Assembly (NCBI GenBank): GCA_035628505.1
Contig: DASPJR010000056.1
Coordinates: 1-19,217, forward strand
DNA from: DASPJR01 sp035628505
Lineage (GTDB): Bacteria; Planctomycetota; SZUA-567; H5-PLA8
Reading direction: 5' to 3'
Length of the DNA stretch: 19,217 nt
This document shows, in pieces, positions 8,325 to 16,317 of the stretch. Under the pieces are notes generated by a model. That model was not told where the DNA came from. It was given only the letters and a program-made list of their open reading frames with translations, and did not search any database. Numbering within the stretch: position 1 is the stretch's first letter; each line of letters opens with the position of its first letter. Both the position numbers and the translations under genes were made by a program.

Positions 8325-9484
8325 GAAGCCGCCTTCCGCGTGATCAGGCCGGCGACCCTGCGGCGCGGAAGCGCTGCACGCGCGGGAGTCGGCAATGTAA
8401 GCGGGCGGTCCAGGAGGCTCTGCTGCAGCCAGTCGTAAAGCCGCTGCACACCCTCACTGACCCCAACCTTCGGCGCCCAGTTCGTTGCCTGCTGGAATTT
8501 CCGCGTATCGGACACGTAATAGCGCTGATCTCCCGTGCGCCAGTCGGCAAAGGTGTACGCCGGCTTGCGGCCGGTAAGCTGCGCAATCAGATCCATCAAT
8601 TCAAGCAGGCTGATCGTGCGGGACGGTCCTCCGCCGATATTGAAGCACTGCCCTGAAATCGATTTCATTCCCCGCTGCGCGGCAAGGAAAGCATTGACGA
8701 GATCTTCAACGAAGAGAATGTCGCGGACTTGCTTGCCATCGCCGTAAAGGGTGATGGGCTTGTGCTGCATCGCGCGAATCAGGAAGTGAGCGACCCAGCC
8801 CTGGTCTTCCGTTCCGTACTGGTGCGGACCGTAAATGCAGCTCATGCGGAACACGACTGCCGGAATGCCGAACGTGCGCGCATAATCAAGGATGTACTGG
8901 TCGGCCGATCCCTTGGAGCAGCCGTAGGGACTGTGAAAATCCAGAGGACGCGCTTCACTGATTCCATTGGAGAGCAGGTCCATGCTCTGCGGCTCATAAC
9001 GCGTGGCGCGTTCGATCGTCTGGATGTCGTCGAGAGCGCCGTACACTTTATTGGTGGAGGTGAACACCAGCGGCGGCGGATTGTCCTGCTCGCGCAGCGC
9101 CTCAAGCAGATTCAGTGTTCCGGCGGCATTGACATTGAAGTCTTCGAGCGGCGAAACGAGGCTGGTCGTCACCGCGACCTGCGCGGCGAAATGGAATACC
9201 TGGCTGGCCCCACGCGCCGCATGCCGCAGCGTCTTTATATTCCGTGTGTCGGCGCGCTGGTGCGTCACGAGTGTGCCGTAGTGCTGCTTGAGGAAGGCTA
9301 AATTCCGTTCGACACCGGGGCGTGAGAGATTGTCATAGATCATCACCGGAGTGCCGGAAGCCAGGAGGCGCTGCGCGAGGTTGGTGCCGATGAAACCGCA
9401 ACCGCCGGTAATCAGCGCATACCCTGGCGTGCGAGGTGATTTTCCCAGCCGCGTTTTTACGGACTTCAGACGTTTGGCTCTCAT
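8321..9484 (-). CDS. extended SDR, CDP-paratose 2-epimerase-like NAD-dependent epimerase
   Basis: This 387-residue protein has a basic N-terminal extension (MRAKRLKSVKTRLGK) before the Rossmann motif TGGCGFIG (26-33, GXXGXXG). The catalytic set is FTSTNKVYG (141-149) and YGCSK (187-191, Tyr187 and Lys191). Segments such as FHFAAQVAVTTSLVSP, FRMSCIYGPHQYGTEDQGWV and GDGKQVRDILFVEDL closely match what I recall of CDP-paratose/tyvelose 2-epimerases, more than GalE. It would invert a hydroxyl on a nucleotide-activated sugar in the cytoplasm, with NAD+ as bound cofactor. GAGAGGG lies 8 nt before ATG 9484, and both ends overlap neighbours by ATGA. No CDP-paratose synthase gene is in the window, so the substrate may be a different NDP-sugar. 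Confidence 0.87.
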   Translation of the reverse strand: MRAKRLKSVKTRLGKSPRTPGYALITGGCGFIGTNLAQRLLASGTPVMIYDNLSRPGVERNLAFLKQHYGTLVTHQRADTRNIKTLRHAARGASQVFHFAAQVAVTTSLVSPLEDFNVNAAGTLNLLEALREQDNPPPLVFTSTNKVYGALDDIQTIERATRYEPQSMDLLSNGISEARPLDFHSPYGCSKGSADQYILDYARTFGIPAVVFRMSCIYGPHQYGTEDQGWVAHFLIRAMQHKPITLYGDGKQVRDILFVEDLVNAFLAAQRGMKSISGQCFNIGGGPSRTISLLELMDLIAQLTGRKPAYTFADWRTGDQRYYVSDTRKFQQATNWAPKVGVSEGVQRLYDWLQQSLLDRPLTLPTPARAALPRRRVAGLITRKAAS

Positions 9485-10596
9485 ACGGTCAACCCTCTCG
9501 CGGCCAGCTCTGCCCCGGCCGTCTCAACGCGATCGACGGCCACCTGGCCTTCCAGCCAGCCTGCAAGCTCCGTCAATCCTGCTTCAAAAGTGACGCCGGG
9601 TTCAAAGCCCAGAACGCGCCGCGCATGTGAGATATCCGCAAAACAGTGCCGGATATCGCCCATGCGGTATTTTCCGGTGATCTCTGGGGCGATGTGTTCC
9701 TTGCCCATGACTGCGGCCATCCGCGTCGCCACCTCGCGAATGGTCATGGCCCTGCCACTGCCTACATTAAAGGTCTGGCCCGCGGCCTCGGGAACTTCAA
9801 GCGCCAGGCGGCATGCGCGCGCGACGTCGTGAACGCTCACGAAATCCCGCTGCTGATAGCCGTCTTCGTTGATCAGCGGCGGGCGGTTATTGAGCAGGCG
9901 CGAAGCGAAGATTGCAAGCACGCCCGTGTAGGGGTTGGAGAGCGCCTGGCGCGGTCCGAAAATGTTAAAGAAGCGCAGCGCTACAGTTGGAATCTTATAA
10001 GCGCGGCCTGTAATCAGGCACAGCCGCTCCTGGTCGAACTTGGACAGCGCATACACTGATGCGAGCGCGGGGCGTTTGCCTTCGGGAGTCGGCAACGGCG
10101 TCAGCACGTTGCCGTCTTTGTCACGGACCTCCCAGTCACGGGCCGTGAGCTGCTCGAGGCTGCGCTCGGTGCCTTCGCGGATTTCTCCTGCAGCGTTGCG
10201 GTAAAGACCTTCGCCGTAAAGGCTCATGCTTGATGCAACGACAAGACGCTCGACAGGATTTTCGATAAGCGCCTCAAGCAGCACCGCGGTGCCGACGTTG
10301 TTGACGCTGGTGTAATTGGCAATCTGGTACATGCTCTGGCCGACACCGACGAGAGCCGAAAGGTGGTAGACGGCATGAACGCCTTTGAGAGCCTTGCGGA
10401 CCATCTCTGGATCGCGAATGTCCCCGTGCAGCACCTCCACATCGCTGGCGAGGTAATCCGGGCGGCCGGCCTCGCCATGAACCTGCTGCGAGAGACTGTC
10501 GAGAACGCGTACCGTGTAACCGTGAGCCAGAAGTTCGTCGCAGAGGTGCGAGCCGACAAATCCGGCTCCGCCTGTGATCAAAATGTGCGAGCCCAT
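9481..10596 (-). CDS. extended SDR, dTDP-L-rhamnose 4-epimerase-like / NDP-sugar epimerase
   Basis: This is the first gene of the operon. I chose ATG 10596-10594 rather than the adjacent TTG because GGAGG ends 5 nt before it; this gives 371 residues starting MGSHILITGGAGFVGSHL. The NAD-binding motif is GGAGFVG (9-15), the catalytic pair is YALSK (Tyr182, Lys186), and SSMSLYG precedes them. An insertion of ~50 residues lies between SLYG and YALSK. FFNIFGPRQALSNPYTGVLA and RDFVSVHDVARA resemble the dTDP-L-rhamnose 4-epimerase group. It should epimerise or otherwise process a nucleotide sugar that feeds the four glycosyltransferase units downstream. Exact substrate assignment in this superfamily from sequence alone is unreliable. 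Confidence 0.87.
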   Translation of the reverse strand: MGSHILITGGAGFVGSHLCDELLAHGYTVRVLDSLSQQVHGEAGRPDYLASDVEVLHGDIRDPEMVRKALKGVHAVYHLSALVGVGQSMYQIANYTSVNNVGTAVLLEALIENPVERLVVASSMSLYGEGLYRNAAGEIREGTERSLEQLTARDWEVRDKDGNVLTPLPTPEGKRPALASVYALSKFDQERLCLITGRAYKIPTVALRFFNIFGPRQALSNPYTGVLAIFASRLLNNRPPLINEDGYQQRDFVSVHDVARACRLALEVPEAAGQTFNVGSGRAMTIREVATRMAAVMGKEHIAPEITGKYRMGDIRHCFADISHARRVLGFEPGVTFEAGLTELAGWLEGQVAVDRVETAGAELAARGLTV

Positions 10597-10828
10597 CAAA
10601 ACCTCCGCGATCGATACTCAGTTAACTCGGCGACGGGAGATACACACCGGCGTCACTGTTCGGCTCGTGGTGGTTGCAAACTGCTCGCCTGAGAAACTTC
10701 AAAGATGAGAAATAAACGAGCACACAGAAAGTTATTCTTCCAAAAGAAGAGCGTGCTGCGGTTCTGCGCTCTCTAATTCGCCACAGAAAGTTTCAACAGC
10801 CATTTTATATTCGCTTCTCTGCGGTACA

Positions 10829-10854
10829 CACTGAGACGGCTTTGCCGTTCAGTG
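10829..10854 (+). promoter_or_regulatory. bulged hairpin upstream of the LamG gene
   Basis: CACTGA-G-ACGGC, a TTT loop and GCCGTTCAGTG pair over 11 bp with a single bulged G. No T-run follows on either strand, so it is not a typical terminator; a leader RNA structure or a protein-binding site is possible. Confidence 0.4.
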
Positions 10855-10926
10855 CGCAAGCCTCTGTTGCCAACTTCCACGTGATGCAACGTAATCATTC
10901 AATTCAAACGTGCCCGGCCGTGCTTG

Positions 10927-10949
10927 CAGATGTCAGATCATGTCATCTG
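10927..10949 (+). terminator. possible attenuator-like hairpin followed by TTTT in the LamG leader
   Basis: A 23-nt imperfect palindrome pairs CAGATG with CATCTG plus an inner CA/TG pair after one mismatch, and is followed directly by TTTT (10950-10953). It lies 73 nt before the LamG start. The stem is AT-rich and the T-run is short, so it may be a weak terminator/attenuator or an operator. Confidence 0.3.
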
Positions 10950-11022
10950 TTTTCCAGCTTGATCGTTTCATTTGAAGCGGCTAACGTTCTGCGCCTGCCC
11001 CTACACTCAAGGAGAAACAAAG

Positions 11023-11778
11023 ATGAGAAGCACTTTCGTATTCGGCGCGATTGCCAGTGCTCTGGCCGTCGCCGCATTCGCAGGCGAACCGGTGGCGCAC
11101 TGGAAACTTGACGAAAAAGAAGGCGACAGCGTCGCCGATTCGGTAAACAAGAACAATGGCAAAGTGACTGGCACGCCAGGAAGAACCGCAGGCAAAGTTG
11201 GCGGCGCGCTGAGTTTCAACGGGAAGGACACGTATGTCGAAATTCCAAATTCCAAAGAACTCGAAAATGTTCAGGAGGGCAGCTATTCAGTGTCGGCGTG
11301 GTTCAAGCCGGAGAATGCGCCGCCAGGAACCGATGACGCAAACGATGCGCAGTATGCCATTGTCGTAAAAACCGGCTGGCACCTTGGCCTTCACTACGGC
11401 AACGAAAAAAAATTTATGCACACACACTTTCTCAAGGGCGATACCGATGCGGTGTGGGCTGGCGTGGGTACGTGGGATACGGAATACGAACCGGGTAGCT
11501 GGTACCATGTTGTTGGCGTCGTTGATAAAGATGCGCGCGTTGCAAAAATCTACGTCGATGGAGAACTCAAGGGCACCAGCCAGGAGTGGGACGAAAAGGC
11601 TGTCACGAAAGAATACGAACAGTCGACGTGGAAAATTGGCGCGGCAGCTCCGGGCGCGCAGAAGTGGGCTTGGAATGCCAAAGGTTCAATCGACGATGTT
11701 CGCATCTACGCCTCGGCACTCACCGATGACCAGGTGAAGGCGCTTTATGACGCGGGTGCTGCCGGCAAGGAGAAATGA
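11023..11778 (+). CDS. exported LamG-domain (concanavalin A-like) protein
   Basis: I chose ATG 11023 because AAGGAG ends 8 nt upstream and the protein then begins with a good signal peptide (MRSTFVFGAIASALAVAAFA, likely cleaved after Ala20 at AFA|GE). The frame is open further upstream, but that part lacks a start signal. The mature ~230 residues form one LamG / Laminin_G_3-type beta-sandwich: it opens with VAHWKLDEKEGDSVADSV, has GGALSFNGKDTYVEIPNS and SYSVSAWFKPE in the middle, and ends with GSIDDVRIYASALTDDQVKALYD, a very typical ending of such domains. There is no catalytic motif, membrane anchor or sorting tail, so it is probably a periplasmic or secreted glycan/ligand-binding protein. 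It is transcribed alone, ending at the strong hairpin downstream. Confidence 0.9.
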   Translation: MRSTFVFGAIASALAVAAFAGEPVAHWKLDEKEGDSVADSVNKNNGKVTGTPGRTAGKVGGALSFNGKDTYVEIPNSKELENVQEGSYSVSAWFKPENAPPGTDDANDAQYAIVVKTGWHLGLHYGNEKKFMHTHFLKGDTDAVWAGVGTWDTEYEPGSWYHVVGVVDKDARVAKIYVDGELKGTSQEWDEKAVTKEYEQSTWKIGAAAPGAQKWAWNAKGSIDDVRIYASALTDDQVKALYDAGAAGKEK

Positions 11779-11876
11779 TATTGGAGTTTCAATGCCGATG
11801 GCCAAGCTCCACGAACACTGCTTGGAAGAAATCACTTTGCGATCAGAACATTGCTGCAGAAAACTTTACTTATAAT

Positions 11877-11912
11877 GAAGATGGACGCAGAACATAATCT
11901 GCGTCCATCTTC
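11877..11912. terminator. bidirectional hairpin terminator between convergent genes
   Basis: The arms 11877-11890 and 11899-11912 are perfectly complementary over 14 bp (GAAGATGGACGCAG); an A-T pair (11891/11898) extends this to 15 bp with a 6-nt loop. It lies between the stop codons of two convergent genes, about 100 bp after one and 30 bp after the other. T-runs adjacent to the stem are poor on the + strand (a TTTTT occurs at 11929-11933) and weak on the - strand. Location and stem strength support shared termination. Confidence 0.75.
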
Positions 11913-11941
11913 GTTCAATGGCGAGTCGTTTTTGAGTCTTC

Positions 11942-14900
11942 TTACCTGGCGCCGCCCGATTTGTTTTTTGTCGCGGTGCACTTCACTGCTTTGCTTCCGC
12001 CGAAGACCTGGCCGCCGAGCGTGAGCGTCACCGGGATCTCTTTTGCCTGGGCCTTAACTGTCGCGTTTTGGATGCCTGCGTCGGCCCATTCGTCATTCCA
12101 CGATCCGCCCTTCAGAGCCGCCTGAAACATCCAGCCACCCGTCTTGCTCAGCTTCAGCGCAAACTTCCCATGTGCGCTGCGGCCGCGGCCGGTCTTGTCG
12201 AGCGTAAAGTTTACGATCGCGGCGCCAACGTCGATCGATGCGCTGACGCCTGCAGCGGAGAATTCTTTCGAGAGGGACGGGATCGTACCGGCGACTTTGA
12301 TCGCATCGCGGTTCGAACGTGCGAAATTCATCTGCAGCAACAGCGTCGATACACTGAGCGGTTCGGCGATGATCTGGCTGGCCGCAAGTTCACGTCCCCC
12401 CGCTGGCGACGCGGTAGCAATTTCGACGAAGCACAGCTTGTTGTTCGCCGCGCCATCGCCGTTGCTGATGGTGAGCGCTCCGTCGGTGACCAGAACGGTT
12501 CGCGTTCCTTCGAACCACTTCACGGTCGATGTCGGCGTGCCAGAGACCGTGAGCGTTCCTTCGACGTTCAGACGGTAGACGCTGTCGAAGAAACTCGGAT
12601 CACCGCAGACTGCGCGCACCGTGTACGTTCCGTTTGGAAGAGCGATTTCCCACCGCGCGTTCGGATTTTCAGGCTTCTGCATGTGCTGCAGCGTGTCGTA
12701 GCGCTGATCCGGCGCATTGGCTGCGTTGCGGTCGCGCGAGGTCGTTCCATTGGCCGCATTCCAGCCGTAGCTATAGCCATTACCCCGGTCGCCGAAAGTG
12801 TTGCCGGAATCGGCCAGGTAGTCCGGCGGAGTCGATGAAGCGGCCTGCTGAAAATTGATCTTCAGGGCGATCATGTGCGTCGGGTCGTTCACCGTCACGC
12901 TGATGGAACTGCTCGCCTGGCCGCCCTTGCCGTCGCTCACGGTCACGCTCGCGGTGTACGTTCCGGCCGCCGCGTAGGTGTGGGATACGCTCGCGCCGGT
13001 CGCTCTGGCGCCGTCTCCGAAGCTCCAGCTATAGCTCAGCGTGTCGCCCTCGATGTCGGCTCCCGCCACGCTGAACGCAACTGCATCCAATGTGGTCGCT
13101 GGATTCGGAGTAGCCGTTGCGCCGGAGATGATCGACGGTGCATCGTTCACTGAATTTACCGTCAGCACAAAAGTGTCGCTGGCGCTGAGCAAACCATCTG
13201 AGACGGTCACTGCGATTGTGCTGCTGCCACTCTGGTTGGCAGCCGGCGTCAGCGTGATGGTGCGATTGGCACCGCTTCCACCAAGAACAATACCCGATGC
13301 GGAAAGCAGCGCTGTGTTGCTGGATGAAGTAGTCACCACCAGCGATGTCGCCGCAGTTTCCACGTCTCCAACCGTAATGGGCAGTGCTGCCGTTTTGCTG
13401 TCTTCATTGATAGCGACGTTCACAATGTTCGAGATCGTCGGCCTGTCGTTTACCGCCGTGACGCTGATGCTAACTGTTGCGGCGGCACTGGAGGCAGTGC
13501 CGTCGAATACGCGGAACGTAAAGCTGTCCGCTCCGGCATAGTTGGCAGCTGGTACGTACGTAAGATTCGGCAGCTTTCCGCTGAGCGTGCCGTGCGCAGG
13601 CTGCGTCAGAATGGTGTAGAGCCGCGCGTCACCATCAGCATCGCTGGATGCGAGGGTGATGGCTCTGGCGGTGTCTTCAGCGGTAGTAATTGTCTGAGCA
13701 GTAGCGACAGGAACGCGGTTCGCACGTGGTTTGATCAGGATCGCATTGATAGAAGGATTTCCCGAGGCGCCTGCCAGAAACTCCAGGTCCAGCACGCCAT
13801 CGGCAACTTTCGCCGCGAAAGTAAGATCGTACGCGACGTCTTTGCCCGCGAGCACATAGGTATCGAGTTCATCGGCGACCAGCGCGCCTTCGATTTTGAC
13901 ATCGAAGCTCTTCTGTCCGGCGGCAGTCGAGTACACATCGGCAAACTTCAGCGTCACAGCATAATCTCCATTCGCCACCGGAATCGCATACTTGAGGCTG
14001 GGGCTAAGCCAGCGGTAATTCTGATAGAGGGCGTCATCGTCCGTGCCGGCGATCGGCCGTACGAAGTTGTTCGCCGAGCCGCCCGAAAAGTAAGCGTCGG
14101 CTTTGTAGATCGTGCCGTCGGCAGCTGTGTAATTCGCGGTGCCGCCGCAGTCGATGGCGATGACATTGCTCGGCGGCGGAGCGGTCACGGTCAGAACAAA
14201 CGTATCACTGCCGATCGCTGAGCTATCCGAAACCGTGATCGTGATCGTCGCACTACCGCTCTGGTTGGCGGCGGGAGTTACCGTCACCGTCCTGCTCGCG
14301 CCACTGCCGCCGAAGATGATGTTCGCATTGGGTACCAGCGCGGTGTTGCTCGAGCTTCCGCTGAGAGTCAGCGATGCGGCTGCCGTTTCAACGTCTCCGA
14401 TCGTGAATGCAATTGCACCCGTGTTGCTGTTGGCTGCGATTGTGCGGTCGGCGATGTTGCTGATCGTCGGCGCATCATTGACTGCCGTCACCGTGAGCAC
14501 AAACGTATCGCTGGCTGTAGCAGTGCCGTCTGAAACGGTGATCGTAATCGTGGCACTTCCGTTCTGATTGGCGGCAGGGGTGACGGTCACTGTCCGGTTC
14601 GCACCACTTCCGCCGAAAACGATATTCGCATTCGGAACCAGCGCGGTGTTGCTCGAGCTTCCACTGACCGTCAGCGATGTGGCCGCTGTTTCAGCATCGC
14701 CCACCGTAAAAGCGATGTTCGACTTTGCCGTGTCTTCGCTCGTGCTCTGGTCGGCGATGTTGCTGATTGTCGGTGCCGTGTTGGCCGGCGTGATTGTCTG
14801 AGTGACCTTCACAGTATCATTGAATGTCGTGACGCCACCGTACGTTGAGGAGTAGCTCGTGCCGGTCGCGATCACCTGAATCAGATTATCGCCGCTCTGC

Positions 14901-16123
14901 AGCGGAATGTTCGATGCTGTCCAGTTCGCACTTCCGCTGGCCGTTCCGCTGCCGCCACGGCTGCAGCTCCAGGCGATGCTGGTCACCAGGGTGTTCGAAT
15001 CAAACGTAGTTCCCGCGAGATTCACGGACGCTGCGCTCGTCGTGAAGGTCGATGAAGTGGTCGGAGACGTAATCGTCAGCAGCGGTGAATTGGCTGGCTT
15101 GACATTGCGGCGCTGCGCCATCACCCATGGAACCGTTTTCGGATTCGCATACGCCGGCGTCCAGCTCGCATGCCCGCCCGTCGCGTATCGAGTGTAGATG
15201 GGATTACCGCCAGCGGCACGGATCGCATTGATCATATTGTCCGAACCGCCCACTCCAACGATCGAATCGTTTGCCGAATGAAAGTTCCAGATGGGAATAT
15301 TGATCAGTAGATTGGCCTTACTCGTGTCGCCATTTCCGCAGATCGGAACGGCCGCGGCGAACATCGTCGGATTCGAAATCAGCGACGCCCAGGTTCCCAT
15401 CCCGCCGGCGGAGAGGCCCGTGATATAGACGCGATCTGCATCCGTGCTGTATTTGGAAAGGATGCGCTGCACGATTCCGATCTGCGCTCCCGTTCCTGAC
15501 CACCACCCACTGGTGGACTGCGGCGCGATCATGATGCAGGGATACGCGCTCTGGTTCGTGCTGTTCACGAACACGCCGGCGCCGTTCAGATTATTGTTGA
15601 GCTGCTTCGTGTTGTCCGTGCCACCCTCGCCTACTCCATGCAGGAACAGAACAATCGGATACTTCGTCGCTGCGCTGTAGTTTGCCGGCACAAACAAGCG
15701 GTACGTCATGAAGCTGGTGCTGGAAGGCGTCGGATAATAGCGCTTATCCAGGAAGCCATTTACCGTCGGGCCGTTGACGGTGATGTAGACCGTCGCCGAC
15801 GTCGTTACCGCTCCTGAGTTATCCGTGGCCTTGGCTGTCAGTGCGTAGCGCCCCGCAGCAACGCCCGTCCAGGCAAACGTGTACGGGCTGCTGGCGTCGG
15901 TGCCCAGCAACGTCGTGCCGCTGAAGAACTCAACTTTCGATACCGGTCCGTCGCTGTCTGCCGCCGTGGCGTTGATGGTCACGTTGGCCGGAGCGATCAG
16001 GTCGTCGTAATCATTCACCGGACTGGTGATGCTGACGGTTGGCGAAGCGGCGCGAGCGGCTTGCGGAAACAGTCCGCATGCCAGGAACAGCGCCGTAAGG
16101 AAAAGAAGTCGCAGAGTCTGCAT
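11942..16123 (-). CDS. secreted multidomain esterase (PHB-depolymerase-like) with Ig, cadherin-like, malectin and PKD modules
   Basis: I place the start at ATG 16123 (AGGAG 9 nt upstream), giving 1393 residues; the open frame runs to 16192 but would begin inside the proposed promoter. Signal peptide 1-25 (cut ARA|AS). Then come a bacterial Ig-like domain (~28-116), an alpha/beta-hydrolase esterase domain (~124-339), an Ig-like linker (~347-445), two near-identical cadherin-like repeats (~450-547, ~550-647), a malectin-like carbohydrate-binding domain (~653-799), a cadherin-like domain (~803-890), a third, diverged repeat (~894-990), a PKD domain with YSWSFGDG (~994-1079), a malectin/CBM-like domain (~1085-1235), and an unrecognised C-terminal ~145 residues. 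The catalytic triad appears intact: Ser238 in GLSAG, Asp286 in HSAND, His318 in GGHASW. It should be exported and act on polymeric or esterified polysaccharide substrates. The substrate is unknown. Confidence 0.9.
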   Translation of the reverse strand: MQTLRLLFLTALFLACGLFPQAARAASPTVSITSPVNDYDDLIAPANVTINATAADSDGPVSKVEFFSGTTLLGTDASSPYTFAWTGVAAGRYALTAKATDNSGAVTTSATVYITVNGPTVNGFLDKRYYPTPSSTSFMTYRLFVPANYSAATKYPIVLFLHGVGEGGTDNTKQLNNNLNGAGVFVNSTNQSAYPCIMIAPQSTSGWWSGTGAQIGIVQRILSKYSTDADRVYITGLSAGGMGTWASLISNPTMFAAAVPICGNGDTSKANLLINIPIWNFHSANDSIVGVGGSDNMINAIRAAGGNPIYTRYATGGHASWTPAYANPKTVPWVMAQRRNVKPANSPLLTITSPTTSSTFTTSAASVNLAGTTFDSNTLVTSIAWSCSRGGSGTASGSANWTASNIPLQSGDNLIQVIATGTSYSSTYGGVTTFNDTVKVTQTITPANTAPTISNIADQSTSEDTAKSNIAFTVGDAETAATSLTVSGSSSNTALVPNANIVFGGSGANRTVTVTPAANQNGSATITITVSDGTATASDTFVLTVTAVNDAPTISNIADRTIAANSNTGAIAFTIGDVETAAASLTLSGSSSNTALVPNANIIFGGSGASRTVTVTPAANQSGSATITITVSDSSAIGSDTFVLTVTAPPPSNVIAIDCGGTANYTAADGTIYKADAYFSGGSANNFVRPIAGTDDDALYQNYRWLSPSLKYAIPVANGDYAVTLKFADVYSTAAGQKSFDVKIEGALVADELDTYVLAGKDVAYDLTFAAKVADGVLDLEFLAGASGNPSINAILIKPRANRVPVATAQTITTAEDTARAITLASSDADGDARLYTILTQPAHGTLSGKLPNLTYVPAANYAGADSFTFRVFDGTASSAAATVSISVTAVNDRPTISNIVNVAINEDSKTAALPITVGDVETAATSLVVTTSSSNTALLSASGIVLGGSGANRTITLTPAANQSGSSTIAVTVSDGLLSASDTFVLTVNSVNDAPSIISGATATPNPATTLDAVAFSVAGADIEGDTLSYSWSFGDGARATGASVSHTYAAAGTYTASVTVSDGKGGQASSSISVTVNDPTHMIALKINFQQAASSTPPDYLADSGNTFGDRGNGYSYGWNAANGTTSRDRNAANAPDQRYDTLQHMQKPENPNARWEIALPNGTYTVRAVCGDPSFFDSVYRLNVEGTLTVSGTPTSTVKWFEGTRTVLVTDGALTISNGDGAANNKLCFVEIATASPAGGRELAASQIIAEPLSVSTLLLQMNFARSNRDAIKVAGTIPSLSKEFSAAGVSASIDVGAAIVNFTLDKTGRGRSAHGKFALKLSKTGGWMFQAALKGGSWNDEWADAGIQNATVKAQAKEIPVTLTLGGQVFGGSKAVKCTATKNKSGGAR

Positions 16124-16170
16124 ATCCCGAATCTCCTGAGGTGCCAGCGGCCTTGTTCCTGCTGTCGTGG

Positions 16171-16199
16171 CTTGATAGGTCGGGAAATGCACTGGTTAC
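16171..16199 (-). promoter_or_regulatory. candidate ECF-sigma promoter of the secreted esterase gene
   Basis: On the minus strand GTAACCAG (16199-16192) is followed after 12 nt by CCTATCAAG. The same element, with the same spacing, precedes the sigma factor gene (18705-18733). The AAC-containing upstream box is typical of ECF -35 regions, and the 16-nt distance between GTAACC and TATCAA fits. A start point a few bases after TATCAAG would leave a leader of about 40 nt that includes the Shine-Dalgarno at 16133-16137. Confidence 0.6.
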
Positions 16200-16251
16200 G
16201 TACTTGTGCAAAGTTTTTTGAATATTTAATGCGTGGCGACGATCTCTCCGG

Positions 16252-16267
16252 GTTGCACGTGTGCAAC
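16252..16267. promoter_or_regulatory. 7-2-7 palindrome GTTGCACGTGTGCAAC, possible operator
   Basis: Perfect 7-bp inverted repeats (GTTGCAC / GTGCAAC) are separated by GT, in the 194-bp gap between the FecR-esterase gene and the secreted esterase gene, about 55 bp upstream of the candidate promoter. The form suits a dimeric regulator's binding site. The loop is too short for a strong RNA hairpin and no T-run follows, so I do not call a terminator. Confidence 0.4.
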
Positions 16268-16317
16268 GGCAGTGAAACGAATGAACCCGTTCGTTGTGTT
16301 TAAAGGATTGAAGGAAT

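Larger units (their letters stand above)
10597..11022. promoter_or_regulatory. 426-bp divergent intergenic region between the glycan operon and the LamG gene
   Basis: No open frame here has a ribosome binding site or coding-like composition. It must hold the promoters for the operon (leftward) and the LamG gene (rightward), but I found no convincing -35/-10 pair for either. It contains two hairpin-capable sequences (10829-10854 and 10927-10949) and an 11-bp direct repeat CACAGAAAGTT at 10723-10733 and 10782-10792. It is visibly more AT-rich in places (10700-10820) than the flanking genes. Confidence 0.6.

Noticed and set aside
10984..11007. CTAACG ... TACACT before the LamG gene as a third copy of the ECF promoter
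   Set aside because: The spacer is one base short, the boxes match poorly, and a start there would fall on top of the ribosome binding site.
12068..12838. 256-codon + strand frame under the secreted esterase
   Set aside because: Antisense shadow with Arg/Ala-rich composition and no domain; the minus-strand frame has clear domains throughout.
16124..16192. 23-residue extension of the secreted esterase to 16192
   Set aside because: It places residues before a good signal peptide, has no ribosome binding site, and would start within the proposed promoter; ATG 16123 has AGGAG at 9 nt.
16277..16297. AACGAA / TTCGTT inverted repeat as a terminator after the FecR-esterase gene
   Set aside because: Only a 6-bp stem with an 8-nt loop and no T-run on the minus strand; too weak to call.
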